A stretch of 64,000 nt of DNA from an uncultured Schlesneria sp. Lineage in GTDB: Bacteria > Planctomycetota > Planctomycetia > Planctomycetales > Planctomycetaceae. Location of the stretch: positions 1-64,000 of the forward strand of contig CAIVEI010000019.1 in NCBI GenBank assembly GCA_903904835.1. Reading direction: 5' to 3'. The notes below the pieces were generated by a model. That model was not told where the DNA came from. It ran no database searches and worked only from the letters and a program-made list of their open reading frames with translations. Numbering within the stretch: the stretch's first letter is position 1; each line of letters begins with the position of its first letter. A program made the position numbers and the translations under genes. Of this stretch, positions 47,790 to 57,970 are shown one piece after another.

Positions 47790-48450
47790 GATTCTTCTTT
47801 CGTCGTTTGCTTTCGTAGATGTTGCAGACTTCGATCCTGTCATCGATCGCAACGGGAACCAGAGTCCGCACGTAATATGGCCCTTCAAAATCGTCGAGTC
47901 GATCAAAATGCTCGCTTAATCGCGGGGCAGAAAAGACCATCACCGAAACCGAAGGCGCGGATGAGTCCCATGTGAATTCTAAATATTCTCCCGGATGCTC
48001 CACGATGCCGTGAACCGTCCCCTCAAGCCAGTGTCCATTGATGCCCGTCATTTGGGCAGCATTCGAACCACCCGGCTTCAAACTTCCGTAAACGGCAAGT
48101 CGCTGCGATGGCTGATCGAAAACGGTATCGAAAAACATTTCGGGGTCCGTCGATGCGATCGCTATTTCAAGCACAGCAAGACGTGACACTTTTTCGATGC
48201 GAGATTCTTCATGTCCCGCGGTTGGTTGCGGACGTTGATCCAAGAAGTTTCGAATTTTTGTCATCGCGTTGCCAAGGTCATCAAGACGATCTGCATGACT
48301 TTTTCGCTGCCGCGACGAGTTGATACAAACAAGAACTTGTTCTAATGCCGATGGTGGCAATTCTCGCCACCATCCCGAATCGACGGAGTCACCATTTAAG
48401 CGAGTTGTTCTGACTTCTGAAGCGGGTTGGCTTTTGCTTGGATCTGTCAT
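47782..48450 (-). CDS. Gamma-glutamylcyclotransferase-like (AIG2/GGCT-fold) protein
   Basis: A 222-residue protein. The C-terminal half has LAVYGSLKPGGSNAAQM, the YGSL nucleotide/substrate-loop motif of GGCT-like folds, then EGTVHGIVEHPGEYLEF and FDRLDDFEGPYYVRTLVPV, typical of the family end. The N-terminal 90 residues are an unusual helical extension with no recognised domain. It might form or cleave gamma-glutamyl bonds, but the family is functionally broad. It overlaps the esterase stop by 4 bases and the ADP-ribosylglycohydrolase by 8. Confidence 0.83.
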   Translation of the reverse strand: MTDPSKSQPASEVRTTRLNGDSVDSGWWRELPPSALEQVLVCINSSRQRKSHADRLDDLGNAMTKIRNFLDQRPQPTAGHEESRIEKVSRLAVLEIAIASTDPEMFFDTVFDQPSQRLAVYGSLKPGGSNAAQMTGINGHWLEGTVHGIVEHPGEYLEFTWDSSAPSVSVMVFSAPRLSEHFDRLDDFEGPYYVRTLVPVAIDDRIEVCNIYESKRRKKNHA

Positions 48451-51400
48451 GGCTTCGTTCGACTTGATTCAATTGGAACATCACAGAAGGTCAACGCTGC
48501 GATGCCATTTTTTCCATAAAGCAGATTGTCCGGATTCCAATGATCACTGTCGAGGTAGGACACTTTACTCGCCATACGGGTCGTTTTCAGTTTTAGCGTC
48601 AGGCGATTGCTTTCAGCAGATCCCGAAAGGATCTGTCCGGTAACGCCATCAAGTGAGAATTGACTGGTTAATTTTTCTGACCAGACGATGTCGCTATCAA
48701 ACTCAAGCACCAGTTCATCTTGTTTCGAAGGCGAGTAAGATACTCGTATCAAGTTTGGGGAAGTAATAGATTGCTCGTATTTCTTCCCGTACAAATCACG
48801 TTCTACGAGTGGACCGATCAACCGAGCGAATTCCGCATAACCTTCGACCGGAAAATGGCAGCCACCCGGAGGCTTGATGCCGAGTGTCGACATGACACTT
48901 AAGTTCGAGAAGTAACGCGGAAGTGCTCTTTGGATTTCTCGCAACTGATTGTCTGACCCATTGATCCCCATGGCACATGCCTTCGGCCAGATCTGAAACA
49001 CGTAATAACGTTGAATGTTTGGATAATCTTCTTTCCAGTCGGCAGCCATGTCGATGAAGTGTTGCCGGTACGTCTGCCAGCCATAACCGCCACTCGGGCC
49101 ATCTGCCCCTTGATCATTTTCCCCCTGGTGCCACAGGACCGCTCGAATACCATGAGTCAACTTAGCCTGCTGAATTCGCCACAAAGATCGCCCGTAGATG
49201 GTTGAGACATCTGTTGGATCAAGATCATTTCGCTGATGCTGATCGATGCGTGAGCCACCGACGGCACCATTGATGATGCAGATCGGAAATTTTTGATTTT
49301 CGACAAGTTGTTCTGCCAGTTTGAAGCCCCAGTAACCAATCTGAGCTTTCCCGCCGCGTTGATCGCGGACGACGGCGTTACCCCAACGATTCAGTCGCCC
49401 ACCTGACGGGTCTCCACCCATGCTGCCGTAACTGCGAATCCAATCGCTTTTGAACCCAGGATCCTTTGGTCCGACGTCCGTCGACTCGGCATTCGATTGG
49501 CCGTCGATCAGATAAGCATCGCCACAAATCAGATTTTTCGCAGTGTGAAGTTCGGTCGCGCGATCCCCAGATTTCGAGCCGAATTTAGTCTGATAGTGGA
49601 TCAGGCCCGGCTTCAAGGTTGCTGACAAAGAGTACTCTTTTTCCGTCGAAACATCGCCCGTCACCGTCTGGACAAGGTTACCTTCAGCGTAGACCTTCAA
49701 AAAAACTGAATCCGCCGCAGAGGCAAGCGTTCCCGAGTAGTAAACGGTCCCTTCGTTCTTGTCGTTGCGAGCGAAAAACTGGTTGTCTTCCGGCTGTTCA
49801 TTTTTCGCGGGAACTCGTTCAACCCAGACGTCGTTGGAAGGCTCTTGCACTGAGATGATCGTGGAACCACTGACTTTCTTTCCACCATTGTCGATGGCAA
49901 CGGAAACCGTCATGACACCGCTGTTCTGAGCACGCTTGAGGATCAGTTTGTTGGGGGCGAGTTGCTTGATCACCGCGACACCATCGACAAACCATTCATA
50001 GTTAAGATCGGCCGCCTCCTTCGCCTTCATCTCAGCAAGGTTTGTGATTTCCGGACCGACTTCAATTGTCTGACGTCCGTCCCAGGATGCGGGGGCCTTC
50101 AACGTGAATTGCGGCTCGGGGATGGCCTCCTTGATCGTGACCGGAATCACTTTCGATTTCACCTCATCGGCGTAAATCGCCTTAAATTGCAGTGCCAACG
50201 ACGAGTCGCCTGACACGCGTCCTGCATCGAGCTTGTAGGAAAACTGATTTGTGGCCACGACGGTTTCTTTACCGTCACGATTCGTGATCCATAAGACCTT
50301 TTGCGCGCCACCCGCTCGCGCAGAAAACGTGAGGTTCTGCCCCTCGGCGATGGAGGCTTCGACAGGGGTCACTGAGAATTCGGTACCTTGCTGGACGACG
50401 GTCCCAACCACTGTCTGATGTTGCTTTTGATTTTCGTATTGAAGCTTGATCCAGTCCGCCGACCTTGCGACTCGAGAAATGCGGACCTCGTCAATATCGC
50501 CGACGAAATCATAGTTGTCGTACCAACCACCGATCCAAAGTCGAGACGGGCTTTTGATATCCAGCCGTGGCTTAGCGGCTCCATCCAGCTTTCCGTTAAT
50601 ATAGATCTTTCCGTCGTCGCGGTCGTACGTATGGATGACGTGAATCCATTCTCCGAGTGGCAGATCCCCTTCCCCATTCACGTCAGAAAAGTCGCTATCA
50701 ATGTGCACATGCGGAGGACTACGGAATTGCATCCGTACCTTGCTGCCGCGTCCGCCACCTTCATTCCCCCAGCCTAGAATTGTGGTGTTCGGTCGAGACG
50801 CACGAAACCAGGCTTCAGAACTGTGCGAACTTGACCCGGAAGGGTAATTCCGTATTTTGTCGCCGCCGAAAACTCCTTTTTGGCCGGGCAGGTGTCTGGC
50901 CTTTCCAATCATCCCCGCGACCATTGTAGTACCGTTATCGATACTAGGAAGTGTTCCGACTTCATCCCGAGCTACGTCGTTCATATGCCAGACACTGACA
51001 TACCCATTCGATTCATTGAATACAGCTTTTCCGCTGGATTCGCTTTCGGCCGTGGGATGACCCCAATAGATTTTTATCTCTTGTCGTGAATTTCCCTGGA
51101 TACGCGGAATCAGCACCCAGATGTTTGCCATGTTATTGGCCGAATCCCATTCCTCAATTTGAAAAGCAAGCGGTTCGCCATTTGGTGACGAAAACCGCAG
51201 ATCCTCCCCGTTTGGCCGAGCCTGGCGAAAATCGAAACTGTCCTGATTGAGCCGAACGAGCAGCGGAAAATTTTCGACCACTGCTGACGCGGGCAAATCC
51301 GCACCATCAGTGCTTGTCAGAATGAAGAGCGAACCCGAATGCTTCCAAGCCTGATCAACCTTCACAGTTTTGGCTGGCGGATCAGTCCCGCGAGTCGATT

Positions 51401-51479
51401 GAAGTCCGGCAAACTGAATCACCAGGACACCAAATATGGCCAGTTTTCGGTAAAGGCCAGCATGCTTGATGTGATTCAT
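48447..51479 (-). CDS. Exported DUF2341 / LamG / sialate O-acetylesterase-like protein
   Basis: A 1010-residue secreted protein (signal LAIFGVLVIQFAGLQST). The first part (about 40-170) is DUF2341-like (FPLLVRLNQDSFDFRQARPN, FQIEEWD, IKIYWGHP). Then a LamG domain (about 170-355; SSHSSEAWFRASRPNTTILG) and Ig-like repeats (about 370-560). Its last 400 residues are SGNH/sialate O-acetylesterase-like: LIDGQSNAESTDVG (Ser in GQSN), GGSRIDQH, LWHQGENDQGADGPSG and HFPVEGYAEF (catalytic His probably here). It would deacetylate O-acetylated glycans outside the cell. It starts 22 bp after DUF58 and overlaps GGCT by 4 bases. Confidence 0.88.
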   Translation of the reverse strand: MNHIKHAGLYRKLAIFGVLVIQFAGLQSTRGTDPPAKTVKVDQAWKHSGSLFILTSTDGADLPASAVVENFPLLVRLNQDSFDFRQARPNGEDLRFSSPNGEPLAFQIEEWDSANNMANIWVLIPRIQGNSRQEIKIYWGHPTAESESSGKAVFNESNGYVSVWHMNDVARDEVGTLPSIDNGTTMVAGMIGKARHLPGQKGVFGGDKIRNYPSGSSSHSSEAWFRASRPNTTILGWGNEGGGRGSKVRMQFRSPPHVHIDSDFSDVNGEGDLPLGEWIHVIHTYDRDDGKIYINGKLDGAAKPRLDIKSPSRLWIGGWYDNYDFVGDIDEVRISRVARSADWIKLQYENQKQHQTVVGTVVQQGTEFSVTPVEASIAEGQNLTFSARAGGAQKVLWITNRDGKETVVATNQFSYKLDAGRVSGDSSLALQFKAIYADEVKSKVIPVTIKEAIPEPQFTLKAPASWDGRQTIEVGPEITNLAEMKAKEAADLNYEWFVDGVAVIKQLAPNKLILKRAQNSGVMTVSVAIDNGGKKVSGSTIISVQEPSNDVWVERVPAKNEQPEDNQFFARNDKNEGTVYYSGTLASAADSVFLKVYAEGNLVQTVTGDVSTEKEYSLSATLKPGLIHYQTKFGSKSGDRATELHTAKNLICGDAYLIDGQSNAESTDVGPKDPGFKSDWIRSYGSMGGDPSGGRLNRWGNAVVRDQRGGKAQIGYWGFKLAEQLVENQKFPICIINGAVGGSRIDQHQRNDLDPTDVSTIYGRSLWRIQQAKLTHGIRAVLWHQGENDQGADGPSGGYGWQTYRQHFIDMAADWKEDYPNIQRYYVFQIWPKACAMGINGSDNQLREIQRALPRYFSNLSVMSTLGIKPPGGCHFPVEGYAEFARLIGPLVERDLYGKKYEQSITSPNLIRVSYSPSKQDELVLEFDSDIVWSEKLTSQFSLDGVTGQILSGSAESNRLTLKLKTTRMASKVSYLDSDHWNPDNLLYGKNGIAALTFCDVPIESSRTKP

Positions 51480-51501
51480 AAGACGCCTGTGTTTACGTCA
51501 A

Positions 51502-52413
51502 TCAATTCCTGACCGATTTCCGCATTCCGACGCGGTGTGTCACGTAGTATGCCAGCGCCGCGTCCAGATGCTGACTGGTTCGGATCGTCTGAAAGTCGAT
51601 CATCTGCCGGGCACAATTTCGATTCAATTCTTCAACAAACTTTGTGACGGCCTCAACGTATCCGTCGCGTAACGAGCGAGGATCACAGATCAGATCTCCC
51701 GCCTCTTCCATCCCCTCGAACTTTGTCGTTCCCGCATAATTGAAATCGAGTTCCTGATCGTCCATGACGTGCATGACCATCACATCATGACCGCGCGTTC
51801 GTAACAGCTTCAGCCCTTTAAACAGGCCGTCTCGATCTACGAACAGGTCAGAGATGACGACAATCAGTCCGCGTCGAGTCTGTTCGTCTGCCACCTGAGC
51901 CAGCATGTGCTGCAGATCGGTCTTCTTCGCGGGTTGATCGTGTTCGAGCGTTGCAAGAATGGCGTGCAGATGATTCTGTTTGCTGCTCGACGGAACCCGC
52001 GAGCGGATTTCGGAATCAAATGTGGTAATCCCCACGCTGTCCTGCTGACGCAACAACATGTAGGAAAGGGCCGCCGTAAGCTGGCAGGCGTATTCGTACT
52101 TTGTCAGTTTGCCAGAACCAAACAGCATCGATTCCGACAAATCGACCAACAGAGTCGTGCGAAGATTGGTTTCTTCTTCGTACTGCTTGATGTAGTACTT
52201 GTCGGTTTTGGACCAGACCTTCCAGTCGATACGACGAATGTCGTCGCCAGGTGCGTATTCGCGGTGCTGGGCAAACTCAACCGACTGACCAAAATACGGA
52301 CTTCGGTGCAGGCCGGACAAAAAGCCTTCAACCACGTTACGAGCCAGAATTTCGAGCCGTGAGATCCGGGCAACGGCCTCAGGCGGCAAAAATCTTCGCG
52401 AGGTTTGGGTCAC
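51502..52413 (-). CDS. DUF58 domain protein
   Basis: A 303-residue protein of the MoxR-associated DUF58 family, a vWA-like fold. [20 protein letters not shown] is followed by [20 protein letters not shown] and [20 protein letters not shown], with a MIDAS-like DLSES. It overlaps the MoxR gene by 35 bases and is expected to form a chaperone-like complex with it that matures or controls partner proteins. No membrane span is seen in it. Confidence 0.94.
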   Translation of the reverse strand: MTQTSRRFLPPEAVARISRLEILARNVVEGFLSGLHRSPYFGQSVEFAQHREYAPGDDIRRIDWKVWSKTDKYYIKQYEEETNLRTTLLVDLSESMLFGSGKLTKYEYACQLTAALSYMLLRQQDSVGITTFDSEIRSRVPSSSKQNHLHAILATLEHDQPAKKTDLQHMLAQVADEQTRRGLIVVISDLFVDRDGLFKGLKLLRTRGHDVMVMHVMDDQELDFNYAGTTKFEGMEEAGDLICDPRSLRDGYVEAVTKFVEELNRNCARQMIDFQTIRTSQHLDAALAYYVTHRVGMRKSVRN

Positions 52414-53434
52414 GGGTCAGTTCGCCTTCTTTCGACGGAGTCGACTTGATCAGTTGTGCGATTACCTGGTCTGAAGTGATCCCTTCGCTCTCGGCCGAAA
52501 AGTTCACCACAATCCGGTGTCGCAACACGGGTGCTGCCAGAGCCTGAATATCGTCAGTCGAAACATAGGTCCGACCATTCAGCAGTGCTCGCGCCTTTCC
52601 GCCCAACAGCAGGAACTGCACGGCTCGTGGACCGGCTCCCCAACTGAGTTGTTCAGTAACGAACTTAGGGATACCAGCCTCACCGACTCGCGTCTGTCGA
52701 ACGAGCGCCAGGGCGTAGTCAACAACATGGTCGCTGGCAGGAACCTGGCGAACCAGTCGCTGCAATGCCAGGATCTCTTCGGCATCGAGAACTTGCGTGA
52801 TGATGTCAGACTGAATCGATGTCGTTCGCTTGGCAATCTGTCGTTCTTCGGCAAACGAAGGGTACTTCACGAAGACTTTGAACATGAAGCGGTCCTGCTG
52901 GGCTTCAGGTAGCGAATAGGTCCCTTCCTGCTCGATCGGATTCTGAGTCGCCAGCACGAAGAACGGATCTGCCAGAACGTGCCGGGTCTGGCCGACGGTC
53001 ACTTGCCGTTCCTGCATCGCTTCCAGAAGCGCCGCTTGCGTCTTTGGCGGAGTACGATTGATTTCGTCGGCGAGAACCATATTGTGAAACAACGGTCCGG
53101 TGATAAACCGGAACTCGCGTTTGCCCGTATCGCGATTCTCTTGCAGAACGTCGGTCCCGGTGATGTCGGCAGGCATCAAATCCGGGGTAAACTGGATACG
53201 TGCGAAACTCATCGACAGACATCGAGCCAGCGTACTGATCATCAGGGTTTTGGCCAGGCCAGGAACCCCTTCGAGCAGACAGTGACCGCGACTGAAGAGT
53301 GCGATCAACAGTTGCTCGATGACATCGTCCTGTCCAACGATGACTTTGGACATCTGATCGCGGATGGATTGATACGCTGTACCAAGCTTTGCAATTGACG
53401 CTTCGATATCGGCTTGTGACACGGAGTCGCTCAT
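52379..53434 (-). CDS. MoxR-family AAA+ ATPase
   Basis: A 351-residue AAA+ ATPase. Walker A GVPGLAKT (about 50), Walker B VLADEINR (about 115), a sensor-like [20 protein letters not shown] stretch and the C-terminal lid are as in MoxR. ATG 53434 begins [12 protein letters not shown]; the longer frame to 53476 is not supported. The first gene of the six-gene minus-strand set. MoxR proteins with DUF58 usually assist insertion of cofactors or assembly of complexes. Confidence 0.95.
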   Translation of the reverse strand: MSDSVSQADIEASIAKLGTAYQSIRDQMSKVIVGQDDVIEQLLIALFSRGHCLLEGVPGLAKTLMISTLARCLSMSFARIQFTPDLMPADITGTDVLQENRDTGKREFRFITGPLFHNMVLADEINRTPPKTQAALLEAMQERQVTVGQTRHVLADPFFVLATQNPIEQEGTYSLPEAQQDRFMFKVFVKYPSFAEERQIAKRTTSIQSDIITQVLDAEEILALQRLVRQVPASDHVVDYALALVRQTRVGEAGIPKFVTEQLSWGAGPRAVQFLLLGGKARALLNGRTYVSTDDIQALAAPVLRHRIVVNFSAESEGITSDQVIAQLIKSTPSKEGELTRDPNLAKIFAA

Positions 53435-54320
53435 GACGACGCGGTCTCCCAAATGTGAACGAAAAATGAACCCCACGCATGCTAACGGCTGACCGAACCG
53501 GACGCGACCCCCGCTACCCGGTTTTCTTCCGAATCGGTATTTCGGGTCACTTATGTCATCATGACATTCGTTCCGTAAACCCGATCACAACGATTTGCGA
53601 GTCAAATTTGCCGATCATGTGGTTGGTTCGGGTATTGAGCGAAGATTGGAGAGAATCGAGTCCAACCGAACCACTGAGCATCGCCCCATTCATGGGGCAA
53701 ATCCTCCCAACACGCCGCGCTGATTTCCGTATGAAGGATAGACTAAAAAGATCATTTCACTCGCACATTCCAAATATTAAGAAGCAGTTTCTATTTCGCT
53801 GTTGACTATCATGTGTTATTCTTGTATTTTTTTGTCGTTATGTTGTTATTAAGCCAGCCAGAGGTTTTCTGGTCGTTTAACCCGCAGCCAGCGGCGCAGG
53901 TGAATCGGCGTTCAGCCGATCTCTTCAAGCGTCATTGGGCCGCAGGTTCGGTAATTACTTAAGCGAATGACGGATCGGGCTTCGTTCAAGGCTCTGAAAC
54001 GTCGCTTCTCTTTGAAGCGAGGTTACGGAGAGATTAGTCGATGAACGGGTCCTTACGAAATTCGCCGGGGAAGAATCCGTGGAATCACTTCCACGGCTCG
54101 CTTGGATTTCCGAAACCAGAACTTGACGACGACAATTGATCTTTGACATCTCGGAATGAATTGAAAACGGATCGCGGCGGCGAAGCGCCGAGAGAGTTGA
54201 GAGTAGTAAGTGGAGAGTAGAAAGATCAGGCCATCGATTTCCGTCTTGGTCCAATCAACATACCACTTTCTACTCATCAACTTTCTGCCGTTTCGGCTGC
54301 CCGACTCAACGGGGAGGAAT
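53435..54320. other. Gene-free stretch with dispersed repeats
   Basis: Upstream of the MoxR gene. It includes an AT-rich part (53755-53845), a GC-rich palindromic patch (53880-53940) and the second copy of the 20865 repeat (54096-54190). The MoxR promoter should be near 53440-53500. No protein is supported. Confidence 0.7.
54096..54190. repeat. Dispersed repeat, copy B
   Basis: Matches 20865-20957 over its full length (roughly 80-85 percent by eye) in the same orientation. It shows GCTCGCTTGGATTTCCGAAA, CAATTGATC, GGAATGAATT and a terminal GAAGCGCCG. Confidence 0.8.
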
Positions 54321-55260
54321 GATGGAATTCGAAGTCGGTCGAACTGCGTCGAACTCGAACGAACTCGAACACCTCGGAAAACGGGGGGAAAATAGCGAAA
54401 ACCCTATGAATTACGAGGAACGGTCGAAGTCGATCAAACTCGATCGAACTGTGACACCCAATTTCTCGGCGTCGGGGTTACAGCAGAAAAGATGAGAAGA
54501 TTTTGAACAGAAGGAAACGAAGTGAAGAAAATCCCAGGAGACCTTCGGTCGGTCGTTTGCGTGGGGGCGGGTTACACCTCGTACAACAGGGGTGGGCCGG
54601 GAGAGACTCGCGTAACAGATTGCATTTGTTCGTGCATTCATTCTTTCGTGTTTTCGAGATCCTCCTGGTGATTTCACTTTCCGCGAATTTCATAAGAGGT
54701 AAACCAATCACGAAAACACGAAAGTTCGAAAACACGAAAAAGAGAAAGGTAAACTTGATCGAACTCGGGTGAAGTCGCGCGAACTTGGGTGAACTTTTTA
54801 ACGGGGCAACAATCGCCAAAACCCTATGAAACATGGGAAATGGTCGAAGTCGCGCGAACTTTTCGATCAAAATTTGGGGCGAGGGATTATCGAGCATTTT
54901 TTCGTGCTTTCATTATTTCGTGTTTTCGTGATCCTCCTGGTGATTTCGCTTTCCGCGAATTTAATAAGAGGTAAACCAATCACGAAAGTTCGAAAACACG
55001 AAAAAGAGAAAGGAAGACTTGATCGAACTCGGGTGAACTCGGGTGAAGTCGGGTGAACTCGCGCGAACTCGGGTGAACTTATTGACGGGGGAGCAATCGC
55101 CAAAAGCCTATGAATTATGGGGAATGGTCGAAGTCGCGCGAACTTTTCGATCAGATTTCCGGGCGGGGGATTATCGCAGAACGGAAGAAAGGATTTTTGA
55201 ACAGAAGTTAACGAAAGAAACGAAGTGAAGAAAATCGCGGGAGACCTTCGGTCGGTCAAC
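54320..55260. repeat. Decayed array of tandem repeat blocks
   Basis: Three related blocks recur. CCTATGAA...GGTCGAAGTCG occurs near 54405, 54824 and 55108. A 110-base block with AATCACGAAA...CACGAAAAAGAGAAAGG is at about 54634-54750 and again at about 54904-55012. A block with GAACAGAAGG/GAAGTGAAGAAAATC and GGAGACCTTCGGTCGGTC ends at about 54556 and 55258. Inside, a 10-base unit GAACTCGGGT repeats several times near 55020-55080. Nothing codes for protein convincingly; the frames in this stretch are the repeats read through. Confidence 0.85.
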
Positions 55261-55480
55261 GTCTGTCGTCGCAACGCCGTGGCTTCGCGACGACAGACGT
55301 TGATTTCTGGCAACATCGATTGTTCCCGAAATTTGACATTCAACGGGCATTTGCGTCGCTTGGTGACGGTTAAGCACGAGAATTGATCGCAGGCACATCG
55401 CGGCATCCGGTTTGCAAACGAGTTACCTGTCATGATCTGGTTCATCGTCGATACGTGGTAAGCTGCTTTACGAGGTCAGA

Positions 55481-56245
55481 ATGTTATCTCAGCGCTTCGG
55501 ACTTTCCGCCAAATCACTTGCGGAACTTGCACTCGTTGTCTCGCAAGTCGCTCCCGGCATTTTAGAAGAAACGAAGGCTCCATCCTCCGAATCAATTCGT
55601 GAATTCTGGCGGAGCAATCGTTTGCTTCAAAAACGTTGGATGAATGAATTGGATGCCGGAACAAACGCACGTTCTCAGGAAATCGAGCTTTTTGAAAGGC
55701 TGGCGCCGCGCGTCTTTACGAGCGAGATCCTGATACGAACGTTTGGCACATTACTTTCGGCGCTCGATCGCCGGAGGGGAACCGACGATTTGACGCGGGT
55801 TGCCCGCAATGTCACCTGCGGCCTGCTTCAAATTCGCGTGAAGTTGCTTTCTCAGCTTCTGTCCGTTCATGAGAATGATCACGATCGCGTGCTGAAAATC
55901 GATCGATTACGTCGCCGATGTGATCGTTGGAATGATCTTCTCGTAGGCACAATCGCCATCAAAGACAATTGTTTTGAATTCGCGTTCGATCCTGATCGAG
56001 CACGTGATTTCGGTGAAGAATCGATATTCGCTGAAACCGAGTTCGGAAGCAGACCGTTTGAGCATCTTGTCTCAGCAGGGCTGCGTGGAACGTTCCTGCA
56101 GCATCTTTCGAATCAGAACTTTGATGAATCAGAATTTCTGATTCTGACAAAGTCGATTCTGTCCTGTATCCCTCGCCAGGCGTTGCACCGTGACGGTTCA
56201 TTCCGTACGTCACTTGAACGACGGATTTATTCATCCGGTCGTTAA
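55481..56245 (+). CDS. Hypothetical protein, 254 residues
   Basis: A soluble, largely helical, charged protein without signal or membrane segment. It begins MLSQRFGLSAKSLAELALVV and has LTRVARNVTCGLLQIRVKLL and DRLRRRCDRWNDLLVG. The cysteines are scattered. I recognise no family and infer no function. It converges with the next gene across 11 bp. Length and base composition support a real gene. Confidence 0.72.
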   Translation: MLSQRFGLSAKSLAELALVVSQVAPGILEETKAPSSESIREFWRSNRLLQKRWMNELDAGTNARSQEIELFERLAPRVFTSEILIRTFGTLLSALDRRRGTDDLTRVARNVTCGLLQIRVKLLSQLLSVHENDHDRVLKIDRLRRRCDRWNDLLVGTIAIKDNCFEFAFDPDRARDFGEESIFAETEFGSRPFEHLVSAGLRGTFLQHLSNQNFDESEFLILTKSILSCIPRQALHRDGSFRTSLERRIYSSGR

Positions 56246-56256
56246 TGATAAGCGAC

Positions 56257-57702
56257 TTAAGTAGCGCCCCGTCGATAACAGATCACGGCCAGAACAGTAC
56301 AGACTCCAATCGCCAGATAGACAAACCATCCGTCCGCAGGACGAATCGGTTCGATCGAATCGGACCTTTCCGGGCGTTCGGGTTTGTCATCATTTGAAGA
56401 CTCGTCGATGTGCCTTGGGATCTCAGCATTAACGGTATCGATTTCGGGTAACGGGCCGGTCCCCTCATCCGGTTCGAATGTCGATCTGGATGAATCGGAT
56501 GAAACCGCGAACGAAACTGTTCGGTCCGACCGCATGCGCGAGGCTTCGAGGCTGGATGACTTTGAATCGGAGACCCGCAACATGTCGTCGGCCGATGAGT
56601 TTTGATCGTCGGAATCGCGACGGACGGGGGTTGACGATTCGTTGACGGGTTCGGCGGCTCCGAGCGAAACGCTGCGGTTCGCCATCACGACGGCGTCATG
56701 CGGAGCGGTCCTGGTCGACCGACTGACTGACCGAAGATCGTCTCGAACACTCGCAGGTTGCCCCAGCGTGAGCGTTTCACGAGCAGGAACGCCTGATTCT
56801 GCCGTCATTGCCGGAGATTTTTTCTCGCGTCGGAAAAACGCGGACCAGTTGCGGTTCTTACGTGTTAAGACTTTTAATTCTTTTTCGGGCGAGTTCGAAG
56901 CGATGTCAGCAGGTGAGGGAGTTTCGGATGCTGACATGGTTTGTTCTGGCTCATCGAGATCTTCCGAACCAGGTTGATTGGCGAGTCGAATCTCCTCGAG
57001 TTGGCCATCGATTCGGCGGATCAGATCGATCGGTCGATCCTCGTCGGGCGAATAATCAAGCTGAGCGGCGTCACCAAGCTGTTGTGCCAGCATCGCTGAT
57101 TCCCGAGCTTGTTGAAGTTGACCAGTTTCGATCAAACGATTGGCTCGTGAGAGAAGCGAGTCAACCCGGAATCGCTCTTCCAGCATCGTGACACTTCGTT
57201 GAGGCAGCGATTGTGCCTGAAGAGCATCGTCAGAAAGCGCTGCATTCAGTCGTTCTAATGGCGAATCGGCACGTTCAGCTTCATTGTCAAAGGGACTGGA
57301 ATTCGGTTCTGGAATGTCGGCGGTCTCGAATGCTGGCATCGCTTCATTCGGCCGGTTTTCCGGTCGAATGAAACGGGGCGAAAATTGAGATAACTGTGGT
57401 CTTGTTCTTGCATCTGAGGCGGCCGAACCTTCGGCAGCTTCTGCCTGTCCTGTTTTTTCGCTCTTAATCGCGACGTTGGCAGCGACGGCAGGTTCGGCGA
57501 TTTTTTCTTTATTCGCCGTCGTTGACTGCGAATCTTTGTTTGACCAACGAACGGGCGGCACCTGTTGCCAAAGCGATTTCATCGATGGTCTTGCCGACGA
57601 GCAGCCAATGACACTGACAAGCACGAAGAACAGGACCAGGATTTTTATCGCTCGACATTGGTGAAAGACAGGAACCGTGATGGATGTCGAATGATCTGAC
57701 AA
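56257..57702 (-). CDS. Hypothetical lipoprotein with C-terminal membrane anchor
   Basis: A 481-residue protein. The N-terminal segment AIKILVLFFVLVSVIGCSS has a lipobox Cys. The middle is long, Ser/Glu/Arg/Pro-rich and looks disordered, with a helical part near residues 165-220 (EERFRVDSLLSRANRLIETG). The C-terminus has a single membrane span (WFVYLAIGVCTVLAVICYRR). The start is TTG at 57702 with GGAAGAG as SD. No family recognised. A protein with both a lipobox and a tail anchor could bridge two membrane positions; that is inference. Confidence 0.72.
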   Translation of the reverse strand: MSDHSTSITVPVFHQCRAIKILVLFFVLVSVIGCSSARPSMKSLWQQVPPVRWSNKDSQSTTANKEKIAEPAVAANVAIKSEKTGQAEAAEGSAASDARTRPQLSQFSPRFIRPENRPNEAMPAFETADIPEPNSSPFDNEAERADSPLERLNAALSDDALQAQSLPQRSVTMLEERFRVDSLLSRANRLIETGQLQQARESAMLAQQLGDAAQLDYSPDEDRPIDLIRRIDGQLEEIRLANQPGSEDLDEPEQTMSASETPSPADIASNSPEKELKVLTRKNRNWSAFFRREKKSPAMTAESGVPARETLTLGQPASVRDDLRSVSRSTRTAPHDAVVMANRSVSLGAAEPVNESSTPVRRDSDDQNSSADDMLRVSDSKSSSLEASRMRSDRTVSFAVSSDSSRSTFEPDEGTGPLPEIDTVNAEIPRHIDESSNDDKPERPERSDSIEPIRPADGWFVYLAIGVCTVLAVICYRRGAT

Positions 57703-57970
57703 AGCAACTCTTCCGATGAAGCTTGCGCGAACGGAGAATCAATGATTAGTATCGACCACAACAACTTTTTGGTTGAAAGAAAAAAGAATCAAGAAATTGT
57801 CAGGCATCACGAATCCGCAAATCTTGCCGAATTTGTGTCGATCGGACAATTTGCGCGGCGCACGCGTGACGCCACTGGAAGGCTCGACTAAACTCCTGTG
57901 CCGTGCAGTAACTTCTGCCGGACGCATCGAAGATGCGTGTGCTTCATTCCCTTGAAAATCGCAATGATTC

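Noticed and set aside
53880-53945. Possible small RNA from the GC-rich patch
   Set aside because: A palindromic patch alone, with no promoter or terminator visible; more likely a repeat element.
54478-55445. Several plus and minus open frames of 60 to 190 residues
   Set aside because: They are the repeat blocks read in different frames; sequences mirror the repeats rather than a protein family.
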